NCBI GenBank assembly: GCA_963738325.1
Contig: CAVTWD010000017.1
Span: 496,001-560,000 of the forward strand
DNA: 64,000 nt
Reading direction: 5' to 3'
From: CAVTWD01 sp963738325
GTDB taxonomy: Bacteria; Actinomycetota; Acidimicrobiia; Acidimicrobiales; Ilumatobacteraceae
Shown: positions 8,678 to 17,583 of the stretch, piece by piece
Layout: each line of letters opens with the position of its first letter
Position numbering within the stretch: the first letter of the stretch is position 1
The notes under the pieces: generated by a model
What the model saw: the letters and a program-made list of their open reading frames with translations, nothing else
Told to the model about the DNA's origin: nothing
Databases searched by the model: none
Made by a program: the position numbers and the translations under genes

Positions 8678-9526
8678 ATGAGAGTCGCCAGTGCCGACGG
8701 CCGGGCCGTCCTGATCCGCGGCGAGGGGATCGTCGACATCGCCGCCGCGTCCAACGGGGCGCTACCGGCCGATCCGCAGCTCCTCTATGACCACTGGGAC
8801 GAGGTGCGTGCCCTCTCCGAGCGCGTCGCCGCGGCGGACGCACCGCTCGACGTGCACGCGCTGCAAGCTCCGGTGCCCCGCCCGCGCCAGGTGTTCGCCA
8901 TCGGCCTGAACTACGCCGCCCACGCGGCCGAGGCGGGCCTCGAGCGGCCGGCCTTCCCGCCGACGTTCACGAAGTTCCCGACGTGTCTCACCGGGCCGGA
9001 CGCGACGGTCGAGTTGCCGAGCGCGTTCGTCGACTGGGAGGTCGAGCTCGTGGTCGTGATGGGGCGGCTCGCCTACGAGGTCGCGGCGGGCGACGGATGG
9101 CGGCACGTCGCCGGCCTCACCGTCGGGCAGGACCTGTCCGAGCGGATCGTGCAGACCCGGCCCCCGGCGCCCCAGTTCAGTCTCGGCAAGTCGTTCCCCG
9201 GGTTCGGGCCGATCGGTCCGTGGGTCGTCACCCCCGACGAGCTGGACAAGCCCGACGATCTCGCGCTCGGCTGCACCGTCAACGGGGAGGAAGTGCAGAA
9301 GAGCCGCACAGGCGATCTGATCTTCGACGTGGACGCATTGATCCACCACCTGTCGTCGATCACTCCGTTGCTGCCGGGCGACCTCATCTTCACGGGCACC
9401 CCGTCCGGCGTCGGCGGGACGCGCACGCCGCCCCGCTTCCTCGCCCCCGGCGACGAGCTCGTCTCCACCATCGAAGGCATCGGCGCCATCCACACCCACC
9501 TCGTCGACCGGAGCGCCCAACCATGA
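8678..9526 (+). CDS. Fumarylacetoacetate hydrolase family protein
   Basis: The 282-residue protein starts at ATG 8678 behind AGGGAGGACGCG. An N-terminal lid region precedes the FAH fold: PRPRQVFAIGLNYAAHA, the metal-site motif VDWEVELVVVMG, the FSLGKSFPGFGPIGPWV loop and GDLIFTGTPSGVG. Members cleave C-C bonds or decarboxylate oxo-acids using a divalent metal. Here the gene overlaps the extradiol dioxygenase by ATGA, fitting hydrolysis or decarboxylation of a ring-cleavage product. The frame is open further upstream, but the ribosome site and family length support this start. Confidence 0.88.
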   Translation: MRVASADGRAVLIRGEGIVDIAAASNGALPADPQLLYDHWDEVRALSERVAAADAPLDVHALQAPVPRPRQVFAIGLNYAAHAAEAGLERPAFPPTFTKFPTCLTGPDATVELPSAFVDWEVELVVVMGRLAYEVAAGDGWRHVAGLTVGQDLSERIVQTRPPAPQFSLGKSFPGFGPIGPWVVTPDELDKPDDLALGCTVNGEEVQKSRTGDLIFDVDALIHHLSSITPLLPGDLIFTGTPSGVGGTRTPPRFLAPGDELVSTIEGIGAIHTHLVDRSAQP

Positions 9527-10422
9527 CCGCTGAGCTCGAAGTCGCCTACCTCGGAGTCCAGATCGCCGACCCCACGGGGTTCGGCACCTTCCTCCGAGAC
9601 ATCGTCGGCCTCCTCCCCGGTGAGACCACCGCCGACGGTGCGACCACCTGGCGCGACGACGACCGCATCCACCGGATCTTCGTCGAGGAGGGTCCGGCCA
9701 ACGACGCCGTGTTCGTCGGCCTCGAAGCCCGCACATCCGATGCGTTCACGCGGGCCGTCGACCGGGCCCGTGCCGCCGGCGCCTCGGTCACCGACGGGAC
9801 GGCGGCTGAGGCTGCCGCCCGTCGCGTCGAGGGGCTCGTCCGCGTCGACACGCCGTGGGGCGTCCCCTTCGAGCTCGTGCACGGGCTGCCCATCGCGCCG
9901 GACCCGTTCGACTCGCCGCTGGTGCCGGGTGGCTTCGTCACCAAGGACCAAGGCTTCGGTCACGTCGTGTTCGTCGTGTCGGACCTCGACAGCGCCGACC
10001 GCTTCGCCCGGGACGCGCTCGGGTTTACGCAGACCGACTGGCTCGAGACCGACCTCGGCGGAATGCCGCTGACCGTGCGCTTCTACCACTGCAACCCGCG
10101 TCACCACTCCCTCGCCATCGGGTCCCTCGGGATCGAGCTCCCGCAGAAGCTCCACCATGTGATGGTCGAGACCGTGTCGCAGGACAACGTCGGCGCGGCG
10201 TTCGACCGGGCGTGGAGCGCCGGCCTGCCGATCGCCAACGCCCTCGGAAAGCACGACAACGACAAGATGTTCAGCTTCTATGTCGTGACGCCGGCCGGGT
10301 TCCAGCTCGAGTTCGGCTACGGCGCCCGCACGATCGAGGAGCCGTGGACCGACGATCGCCGCTACGACCGCATCAGCGAATGGGGCCACCAGCCGATCCA
10401 GTCGCCCCTGCACGCGCCATGA
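9523..10422 (+). CDS. Type I extradiol (meta-cleavage) ring dioxygenase, VOC fold
   Basis: A 299-residue, two-domain vicinal-oxygen-chelate protein. The C-terminal domain keeps the iron ligands: His in QGFGHVVFVV, His in KLHHVMVE and Glu in GFQLEFGYG, with the signature FYVVTPAGFQLEFG of extradiol dioxygenases. These enzymes open catechol-type rings next to the hydroxyl pair using Fe(II) and O2. Length matches BphC/steroid-ring types. Start ATGA-overlaps the FAH gene and the stop overlaps the SDR, so three enzymes are made together. The substrate (bicyclic, steroid or terpenoid catechol) is not readable. Confidence 0.88.
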   Translation: MTAELEVAYLGVQIADPTGFGTFLRDIVGLLPGETTADGATTWRDDDRIHRIFVEEGPANDAVFVGLEARTSDAFTRAVDRARAAGASVTDGTAAEAAARRVEGLVRVDTPWGVPFELVHGLPIAPDPFDSPLVPGGFVTKDQGFGHVVFVVSDLDSADRFARDALGFTQTDWLETDLGGMPLTVRFYHCNPRHHSLAIGSLGIELPQKLHHVMVETVSQDNVGAAFDRAWSAGLPIANALGKHDNDKMFSFYVVTPAGFQLEFGYGARTIEEPWTDDRRYDRISEWGHQPIQSPLHAP

Positions 10423-11162
10423 GCGAGCGGACCGACTTGAAGGGCCGCGTCGCCATCGTCACCGGTTCTTCGGCCGGGATCGGCGCGGCAGTGGCGCAAG
10501 CGTTCGCGGACCTTGGTGCGAGCGTGGTCGTGAACTCGGCCTCGTCGGTCGCCGCCGGCCAGCGGGTCGCCGAGGGGCTCCCGGACGCGATCTACGTGCA
10601 GGCCGACGTCTCCGATTCTGCCCAGGCAGAGCGGCTCGTTGACGCGGCCGTCGAGCAGTACGGCCGTCTCGACATCGTCGTCAACAACGCCGGCACCACG
10701 GTGGTGATCCCGCACCACGATCTCGACGCGGCGACGAACGAGATCTGGGAGCGCATCCTGCGGGTCAACGTCCTCGGCGCCTGGAACGTGATCCGCGCCG
10801 CCGCGCCGCACCTGCGGGCCTCGGGCGACGGCGTCGTCCTGAACATCACGTCCATCGCCGGGATCCGTCCCGTCGGTTCGTCCATCCCGTACGCCGTCTC
10901 GAAGGCCGCGCTCAACCACCTCACGCTGCTGCTCGCCAACGCCCTCGGTCCCGAGGTCCGCGTCCACGCCGTGGCCCCCGGTCTCATCGACACCGAGTGG
11001 ACAGAGAGCTGGGACGACGTACGCGCGACGGTCCAGACGACGGCACCGCTGCGCCGCAGCGGCACGCCGGACGACGTGGCGGACGCCTGCGTGGCGCTGG
11101 TCGAGACTCGCTACGCGACCGGGCAGGTGCTGGTGGTCGATGGTGGGGTGACGCTGCGATGA
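10419..11162 (+). CDS. Short-chain dehydrogenase/reductase (SDR)
   Basis: The 247-residue classical SDR contains TGSSAGIG for the cofactor, NNAG, the catalytic serine region ITSIAG and YAVSK with the Tyr and Lys. Residues after the first strand (VVVNSASS) suggest NADP preference only weakly. It starts with an ATGA overlap on the dioxygenase and ends in an ATGA overlap with the PHA synthase gene. It probably oxidises or reduces a hydroxyl/ketone in the same catabolic route. Confidence 0.9.
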   Translation: MSERTDLKGRVAIVTGSSAGIGAAVAQAFADLGASVVVNSASSVAAGQRVAEGLPDAIYVQADVSDSAQAERLVDAAVEQYGRLDIVVNNAGTTVVIPHHDLDAATNEIWERILRVNVLGAWNVIRAAAPHLRASGDGVVLNITSIAGIRPVGSSIPYAVSKAALNHLTLLLANALGPEVRVHAVAPGLIDTEWTESWDDVRATVQTTAPLRRSGTPDDVADACVALVETRYATGQVLVVDGGVTLR

Positions 11163-12740
11163 CCGCCCCGACTTTCGACCGCGACGACCCGCCCGTCCTC
11201 GGCGCCAACCCCTTCGTCGGCCTCACCGGCCGCCAGCTCATCGCCGCCCTCGGCCGGCTCGGCCAGCGCGTGGCCGTGGAGCCGGGTGCTGCGGTCGCGA
11301 GGGCGCTCGACGCCGGCGGCGAGCTCCTCCGCGTCGCCATCGGATGGAGCGAGGTGGCCCCCGAGCGGGGCGACCGCCGCTTCACCGACGCGGCCTGGCA
11401 CGACAACCCGTTCTTGCACCGCCTCATGCAGACGTACCTCGTCGACCGAGACGCCGCACAACGGCTCATCGACCAGGTGGAGCTCGACGACAAGAGCCGC
11501 GTCCGGGCGCACTTCGCCATGTCCCTCCTCACCGAGGCCGTGGCGCCCACCAACAACCTCCTGACGAACCCGAACGCGCTGCCCAAGGCCGGGCAGACGC
11601 GCGGTCAGAGCCTCGTCGCCGGTGCCCGCAACTTTGCGCACGACGTCCGGCACAACGGCGGCATGCCGTCCCAGGTCGACACCCGGCCATTCGCGGTCGG
11701 GAAGAACCTCGCAGTCACGCCCGGCCACGTCGTCCACCGCACCGACGTCTACGAGCTGATCCAGTACGAGGAGACGACGGACGAGGTGCGGGAGCGGCCC
11801 TTGGTCGTGGTCCCGCCGCAGATCAACAAGTACTACATCACTGATCTCGCGCCCGGTCGCAGCCTCGTCGAGAGCACGGTGGCCGCGGGCATCCCCTACT
11901 TCACGATGAGCTGGCGCAACCCCACACCTGAGCATCGCGGCTCGGACCTGGACACCTATGCCGCGGCCTGCCTCGACGCGACCCGCGTGGCGTGCGACAT
12001 CACCGGCACCGATGATGCGAACGTGGTCGGCCTGTGCGCTGGCGGCGTCACGCTCGCCGCGCTCCTCGGCCACCTCGCCGCCACCGGGCAATCGGGCCTG
12101 GTGAACTCGGCGACGTTCCTCGTGGCCGGCCTCGACACAAGTACCGAGACCACGGTCACCGCCCTGGCCTCCCGGCGAGCCGTCGAGGCGGCGCGGGCGC
12201 GGTCACTGCGGGCGGGTGTCCTGTCCGGCGACGACATGGCAAAGGTCTTCGCGTGGCTGCGCCCGAACGACCTCGTGTGGAACTACTGGGTCAACAACTA
12301 CCTGCTCGGCGAGAACCCGCCGGCGTTCGACATCCTCTTCTGGAACAACGACACCACACGCCTACCCGCGGGGCTGCACTCCGGCTTCCTCGACCTCTAC
12401 CTGACGAACGGTCTCGTCGAGGGAACGCTGGACGTGCTCGGCGCGCCGGCCGACCTCGGGAGGGTCATGTGCGACACCTTCGTCGTGGCCGGCTACACCG
12501 ACCACATCATCCCGTGGGAAGGCGCCTACCGCACGACACAGCTCATGGGTGGCGCCAGCCAGTTCGTGCTGGGCAACGGCGGTCACATCCAGGTCATCCT
12601 CAACCCGCCGGACAATCCGAAGGCCTCGTACCTCACCTCCGACGAGCTCCCCGCCACCGCGGCCGAGTGGAAGCAGAGCGCGTCCGAGACGCGAGGATCG
12701 TGGTGGACGCTCTGGCATGCCTGGCTCGCCGCCCGGTCGG
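11159..12740 (+). CDS. phaC: Class I-like polyhydroxyalkanoate synthase, C-terminus joined to a hydrolase fragment
   Basis: About 525 residues align to PhaC: an N-terminal PhaC_N-like region (PHAs start with FLHRLMQTYL and NLLTNPNALPKAG), the lipase-like box VVGLCAGGVTLAALLG with catalytic Cys, Asp in AGYTDHIIPW and His in GNGGHIQVIL. These enzymes polymerise hydroxyacyl-CoA into storage polyester at granules. The normal end GSWWTLWHAWLAARSG is reached near 12735, after which the frame runs on to 12928 in unrelated sequence instead of stopping. The gene is coupled by ATGA to the SDR. The catalytic triad is intact, so activity is possible with an extended tail. Confidence 0.85.
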
Positions 12741-13285
12741 GAGACTCCTCGGTGTGTCGTTCGGTGGCGGTGTCGCGCAGGAGCTCGCCTTGCACAATCC
12801 GCATCGCGTGCGCCGGCTCGTCCTCGCGTCCACCATGTGCGGGTTGGGTGGTGTGCCGGGCTCGCCCGCCGCGCTCGCGCTGCTCGCGACGCCGTTGCGC
12901 TACTACTCGCCGCACTTCCTGCAGGTGACGTCGCGCTGGATGTACGGGCCGGTCTCCGACGCGGACAGCCCGGGGATGCACCAGCACCTGCGGGCCCGCC
13001 GTTCCCGGCCGCCGACCCTGTGGGGATATCTCGGCCAGCTCTGCGCGGTCGCCGGATGGACGAGCCTTCCGTGGCTGCATCGCATCACGCGGCCGACGCT
13101 CGTCGTCACGGGCGCGCACGGACCCGATCGTGCCGCCGGTCAACGGGCGGATCCTCGGCGCCCGCATCCCCGACGCGACCGTGCACGTCGTGCCCGACGC
13201 CGGGCACCTGCTGCTTATGGACCACGCCGAGGAGTGCGCCGATCTGATCGCCGGCTTCCTCCGCGGCGACGAAACCGAGACGTGA
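12741..13285 (+). pseudogene. Alpha/beta hydrolase (PHA-depolymerase-like), N-terminus missing and frameshifted
   Basis: Starting inside the fold, the sequence GRLLGVSFGGGVAQELALHN gives the nucleophile elbow (GVSFGG) and HRVRRLVLASTMCGLGG follows. Near 13115 the frame slips; the other frame continues DPIVPPVNGRILGARIPDA and GHLLLMDHAEECADLIAGFL with the acid and His. The first roughly 90 residues are lost at the join to phaC. In actinobacteria a depolymerase of this type often accompanies phaC, so a deletion between two adjacent genes fits. Confidence 0.65.
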
Positions 13286-13845
13286 GGTGTGCCGTGCTGC
13301 TCCCGCTCGCCCCTGAACCGTTCACCGCGCCGACCGACCGAGACATGCTCCCGTCGGAGCGGCGCGAGTTCGTGCGCACCCATCGCACGTGCATCTTCGG
13401 CTACGCCCGCCGGCACGACGGGCCGGCCATGTCGGTCGTCTACTACGTCCCGACCGACGACGACGAGCTCCTCGTGTCGACGATGGCCGACAGGAGCAAG
13501 GTGCTCGCGGTGGCCCGCGACCCCAAGGTCAGCCTCTGCGTCCTCGACGAGCGGTGGCCCTTCACCTACCTGCAGGTGTACGCCGACGCCGTGGTCGACG
13601 ACGATCGTGAACTCGTCGTCGACGTCATGATGGCGGTCGGCGAGCGGATGTCGGGCGAACCTCTCGGCGCCGAGGCGCGCCCGTTCGTCGAGGCCATGGC
13701 CGAGAACGAACAGCGCGTCGTGATCCGCTGCCGGCCCTACTCGACGTTCGCGCAGCCGCCGCGCCACCTTCACCGCAACGACCAAGCCGAGCGGCTCACG
13801 CACTGGGTCTCCGGCGGCGTCCCGTGGGACGCGGCGGATCACTGA
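13282..13845 (+). CDS. Pyridoxamine-5'-phosphate-oxidase-like flavoprotein (FDOR family)
   Basis: The 187-residue product has the split-barrel pattern of FMN/F420-binding proteins: RTHRTCIFGYARRHDGPAM, then the strand pair VVYYVPTDDDELLVSTM, ADRSKVLAVARDPKVSLCVL and TYLQVYADAVVDD. GTG 13282 overlaps the preceding hydrolase stop (GTGA); GTG 13294 is an alternative. Such enzymes often use F420 or flavin for reductions. The gene ends three bases before the convergent FAD monooxygenase stop. The specific cofactor cannot be fixed from the sequence. Confidence 0.75.
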   Translation: MRCAVLLPLAPEPFTAPTDRDMLPSERREFVRTHRTCIFGYARRHDGPAMSVVYYVPTDDDELLVSTMADRSKVLAVARDPKVSLCVLDERWPFTYLQVYADAVVDDDRELVVDVMMAVGERMSGEPLGAEARPFVEAMAENEQRVVIRCRPYSTFAQPPRHLHRNDQAERLTHWVSGGVPWDAADH

Positions 13846-13848
13846 CCC

Positions 13849-15669
13849 TCACACCACCGAGGCGCCGACCGGGACGCGGGCCTCCAGCGAGCGGCCGAGG
13901 ATCTGGCCGAAGGCGGTGGCGAGCTCGCTCCGCGGGTCCTCGCTTCCGGCGAGCGACCGCCAGGCGACGAACCGGTCGGGACGGACCAGCACCGCGCCGT
14001 CGGCGCCGAACCCGCGATGCCGGAGCCACGTGCAGCGCGGGTCGAAGAGGTCACCGTCCAGGTGGCCGATCCGGATGGCGTCGAGCGGGACGTCGCCGTC
14101 CGCCGCAAGCTGGCGCGCGGCGTCACACCAGGTCTCGCCGTCCTCGCCGGCGATGAGCAGGAACCGCCCGGGCGCCACGAGGTCGCGCAGGGCCCGGCGG
14201 TGCCCGTCCTCGTCGTCGATCCAGGCATGCGGCAAGGGCGACCCCGGGCGGGTCGACGGCTCGTAGACCCGGATGTCGTCGAGCGACACGGGGGCGGGGC
14301 TGCCGTCGGGCACGACCGCCGCCGAGTCGTAGGTGCACCCGAACTCCACGTTGAGCTCGGAGAACTCCATCGACTGAGCACGCATCGCGCGCAGGGCGGC
14401 GGATCGGTGCCCGCGGTCCTTGGGCGCCCCGGTCCACATGCGGCGGAGTGCCGCCATGTTGGCTTCGGGTCCATTGGCGGGCGAGACGCCGAGCGCGGCG
14501 CCGATGGCGAAGTGGTTGAGGGCGTTGTCGAGGGAGCGCTGGCAGTTCCGCTCGTCCACCGGTCGGCGCTCCGCCTCGTACGTGTCGAGCAACGCCGGCG
14601 ACGCTCGGCCCTTCAGCACTGCTGCGAGCTTCCAGCACAGGTTCTGCGCGTCGTGGATCGCGCTGGTCAACCCCAGCCCGCCGGTGGGTGGATGCCGGTG
14701 CGCGGCGTCCCCCAGCAGGAACACCCGCCCGACCCGGAACGACGACGCGATGACCGCCTCCACCGACCAGCGCGTGATCTTGCGGATCCGCATCGGCAGG
14801 GCACCGATCCCCAATGCCTCGCGGACGTCGGCCTCGACCTGCTCGTCGGACTGGGCGCGCGGATCGTCGACCGGATAGTTGAGGTGCACCACCCACTCCT
14901 CCGAGTCGGGCCCCCACCGCTCGGGGCCCATCGGGACCATGACGACGAGCGCGCCCACCTGAGGGGAGAAGATCCAGCGGATCAGCACGCCCGAATCGGG
15001 TGCGTGGGCGGAGAAGTCGGCGGAGACGTGCAGTGTCGCCGTCTGGGTGATGACGCCGAGGCCTTCGTACTCCACCCCGATCAGTCCGGGGACCCGGCGG
15101 CCGCCGTCGGCGCCGACCACGTAGCGGCTGCGTACGACGTACTCGCGGCCGGACGCGTCGTCACGGACCACCGCCACCACCCCGCCTTCGTGCTGGTGGA
15201 GCTCGATCAGCTCGTGACCGAACCTGATGCTGCCGGGCGACAGCTCCTCGGCCCGCGCCTTCATCAGCGGCTCCAGCCGGATCTGCGGGAGATTGAGCTG
15301 CCGCCACGGGCTCGCCACCGACCAGTGCTCGTCGGCGCCGCCGGCGCCCCAGGACTCGAGCCGGTGCAGGCATCGGCCGTAGTCGGGATCGGGGCCGGTG
15401 AAGCCGGCGTAGTACGCGGTTGCCGCCATTTGGGCGGCCGGTGTGCTGCGCGCCGCGATCGCGTCGGCGACGCCGACGTCGTCGAGGACCTCCATCGCCC
15501 GCAGGTTCAACACGTGCGCCTTCGGCAGATCGGAGGTCGTCGGTCGCGCGCTGACCAAGAGATGGTCGACGCCATAGGTCGCCAGCAGCATCGACGCCGT
15601 CAATCCCGCGCCCCCGCCACCGACGATCAACACCGGCACTTCTTCGTCCACCTGCATTTCCTCTGGCAT
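13849..15669 (-). CDS. FAD-dependent aromatic hydroxylase (PHBH/phenol monooxygenase type)
   Basis: The 606-residue enzyme begins MPEEMQVDEEV with GGAG five bases upstream of ATG 15669. It carries the dinucleotide-binding loop VGGGGAGLTASMLLA, the central VGADGGRR motif and the GDAAHRHPPTGGLGLTSAI motif of class A flavoprotein monooxygenases, followed by a thioredoxin-like C-terminal region. The length matches TfdB/phenol hydroxylases. It would add a hydroxyl to a ring using NAD(P)H and O2, supplying a catechol for the neighbouring extradiol enzyme. It is divergent from the TetR gene and very probably controlled by it. Confidence 0.88.
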   Translation of the reverse strand: MPEEMQVDEEVPVLIVGGGGAGLTASMLLATYGVDHLLVSARPTTSDLPKAHVLNLRAMEVLDDVGVADAIAARSTPAAQMAATAYYAGFTGPDPDYGRCLHRLESWGAGGADEHWSVASPWRQLNLPQIRLEPLMKARAEELSPGSIRFGHELIELHQHEGGVVAVVRDDASGREYVVRSRYVVGADGGRRVPGLIGVEYEGLGVITQTATLHVSADFSAHAPDSGVLIRWIFSPQVGALVVMVPMGPERWGPDSEEWVVHLNYPVDDPRAQSDEQVEADVREALGIGALPMRIRKITRWSVEAVIASSFRVGRVFLLGDAAHRHPPTGGLGLTSAIHDAQNLCWKLAAVLKGRASPALLDTYEAERRPVDERNCQRSLDNALNHFAIGAALGVSPANGPEANMAALRRMWTGAPKDRGHRSAALRAMRAQSMEFSELNVEFGCTYDSAAVVPDGSPAPVSLDDIRVYEPSTRPGSPLPHAWIDDEDGHRRALRDLVAPGRFLLIAGEDGETWCDAARQLAADGDVPLDAIRIGHLDGDLFDPRCTWLRHRGFGADGAVLVRPDRFVAWRSLAGSEDPRSELATAFGQILGRSLEARVPVGASVV

Positions 15670-15679
15670 CTTGGCTCCG

Positions 15680-15737
15680 ACTCCTGTACAAGTTTTGGAG
15701 TGCACACTACAACTCCTTTATTGGAGCGTCAACTCCA
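15680..15737. promoter_or_regulatory. Operator-like cluster of GGAGT/ACTCC half-sites between monooxygenase and TetR
   Basis: Five half-sites lie in 58 bases: ACTCC 15680, GGAGT 15697, ACTCC 15712, GGAG 15723 and ACTCC 15732. They form two inverted pairs, 15697-15716 (arms GGAGT/ACTCC, 10-base gap) and 15722-15737 (TGGAG/CTCCA, 6-base gap). The location between divergent genes and the spacing suit binding by the adjacent TetR dimer. Confidence 0.55.
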
Positions 15738-15771
15738 CATCTGTTGGCGCGGCGTGCTAGCCTCCGGCGGT

Positions 15772-16419
15772 GTGAGCGGCGGACCGGGAAATGGCGTGCG
15801 GCCCAACCGGCGCGGCGTGCAGTCACGCGAGCGTGTCCTCGACGCCGCTGAGCGCGTGATGGCGAGCGAGGGCTTCGACGCCGCCACCGTCGCGCGAGTG
15901 GTCGAGGAGTCCGGCGTCCCCCTCAGCTCCGTTTACCACTACTACGGCTCCAAGGACGGAGTGCTGCTCGCCGTCATGGAACGGGGTGCGGAGCGGTTCT
16001 TCGCCGACGTGCTCGAGCTGTACGAACGGGTCGGAACCGCCGCCGAACATCTCCGCACGGTGGTAGCGAACGCCGCCGAGGCACTCGAACGCCACCCGAA
16101 CTTCCTTCGCCTTCTCATCGTGTTCGCGGTCCAGCCACCGAACGCCGGCGGCGGCGAGGTCGCCGCCGTCGTGCGGCAGGTCCGGAACACCGCACTCAAG
16201 CGCCTACGCGGGCAGCTCGCCCTGGCCTTCGGCGCCGACCCCCGCAGCCGCCCCACCGAGCAGCTCGCCAGGTTCGCCCTGGCAGCAATCGACGGGGCGT
16301 TCGTCGCCGCGCGCGCCGACCGGACCATCAAGCTCGCGAAGGTCCTCGAGCCGCTTCCCGAAGCACTAGTCGCGGTTTACGCGCTCCATGATCAGGCCAG
16401 GCCGGCCCGAGGAGTATGA
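15772..16419 (+). CDS. TetR-family transcriptional regulator
   Basis: The 215-residue protein starts at GTG 15772 and reads VSGGPGNGVRPNRRGVQSR, then the helix-turn-helix RVLDAAERVMASEGFDAATV and VPLSSVYHYYGSKDGVLLAV. The C-terminal half is the variable ligand-binding bundle. It lies 102 bases from the divergent monooxygenase start, with inverted GGAGT/ACTCC pairs between. TetR proteins usually repress and release on binding a pathway substrate; here an aromatic or terpenoid ligand is likely. Confidence 0.88.
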   Translation: MSGGPGNGVRPNRRGVQSRERVLDAAERVMASEGFDAATVARVVEESGVPLSSVYHYYGSKDGVLLAVMERGAERFFADVLELYERVGTAAEHLRTVVANAAEALERHPNFLRLLIVFAVQPPNAGGGEVAAVVRQVRNTALKRLRGQLALAFGADPRSRPTEQLARFALAAIDGAFVAARADRTIKLAKVLEPLPEALVAVYALHDQARPARGV

Positions 16420-16692
16420 GCCGGCGGGTGAGCCAGCCCCCGACGCCGGTCCGTGCTCACGAAACATTCGCGAAGAGTCGCAAATGTCCGCCGCGGACAC
16501 CTGCGGTTCCTCCCGCTGCATCAGTCTCAGCCGGCGCCGTCGACCTCGTCGACCCACCGGGCGGCACGAAGAGGGTCGGTCTAGTCGCGTAGCGTGGGCC
16601 CTCGGCGTGGGCGCGCGCCAACGACAGCGTGTGGCGCGCCGGATCGGCCACAACGTCGCCGGCTCACCCCTGCGCCACCTCAGCGTGATGGC

Positions 16693-17067
16693 TCAGGGCA
16701 ACGGATTGAACCCGTAGCGGGAGGCGAGTTCTGCAACGGCGGTCTTGAGCTCGTCGCCGAGATCATCGAGACGATCTGCTTGTGACGGGTCGACGGCTGC
16801 GCTGATCGCGGCGATGAGCCTGCCGTCGCGTGCCAGCAGGGGCGTGGCGACGACGAACGCGTCTGCGAACGTGGCGCCGCGGTTGAAGGCCAACCGGGTG
16901 GCGCGTAAGCCCCGTGCGAGAAGGCCGTTGGTGAGCTCCTGCACCGAGCTCTTGGCCGCGTTGAGGGCATTGGCGAGCTCGGCCAGGGTCACGCCGCGGG
17001 GGCTCAGGGACACCGTCTCGAGAATCCCGGTCACCCGGTCGACCGTGCGATGCGGACGGGCTGGCAT
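16693..17067 (-). pseudogene. IclR-family regulator with an internal in-frame deletion
   Basis: The N-terminus MPARPHRTVDRVTGILETV and the winged-helix part GVTLAELANALNAAKSSVQE identify an IclR protein. After NGLLARG the sequence jumps directly to TRLAFNRGATFADAFVVATP and LIAAISAAVDP, the last part of the effector domain. Roughly 120 residues are missing, leaving 124 instead of about 250. The frame is preserved across the join. The DNA-binding half may still fold, but ligand sensing is lost. It is divergent from the CaiB remnant. Confidence 0.7.
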
Positions 17068-17112
17068 GCGATTGACGCTCCCTTCACACGTGCCGAATTG
17101 GCCTCTTGACAC

Positions 17113-17583
17113 GTGCTCAGAGTTACCAGCGACGGATGGCTGGCCATCATCTGCATCTCCGAGCGGCACTGGCGCGGCGTGGCCACCGCACTCGAGCGGC
17201 CCGAGCTGATCGAGGACCCCAGGTTCCGTGAGCGGGCGGACCGGGTCGCCAACATCGACGCCGTCGACGAAGCGGTGTCGGCCTGCACCAGGACCCGCAC
17301 CCGGGCCGAGCTCGTACGGGACCTGCAGGCCGCCGGTGTGCCCTGCGCACCGGTCAAGTCGATCCGAGAGGTCGACTCCGACGAGCACCTGATCCAGTGC
17401 GGGCATGATCCGCTACGTCGAGCACCCGACCCGAGGACGGGTGCCGGTCCCCGGATGCCCGCTGAGGCTCAGCGACTCGCCCGTGGGACCGCTACGGCCC
17501 GCTGCGCCACTCGGCCAGTCGACCCAGGAGGTCCTCGCCGAGCTCCGGGCCCACGAGGAGGACCGACATGTCGTTCACGCCTG
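17113..17583 (+). pseudogene. CaiB/BaiF family III CoA-transferase, C-terminal fragment with a frameshift
   Basis: The fragment opens in the middle of the fold with SDGWLAIICISERHWRGV and LIEDPRFRERADRVANIDAV, then VPCAPVKSIREVDSDEHLIQ. Near 17398 the frame slips to GMIRYVEHPTRGRVPVPGCP, ending at TGA 17583. The first half (including the catalytic Asp region) is missing. Family members move CoA between acids. It overlaps the next MaoC gene by 16 bases. Confidence 0.7.

Noticed and set aside
14017..15770. Long plus-strand reading frame over the FAD monooxygenase
   Set aside because: It is the antisense shadow of a recognisable minus-strand enzyme. Only its last part, from GTG 15772, is a real gene (TetR).
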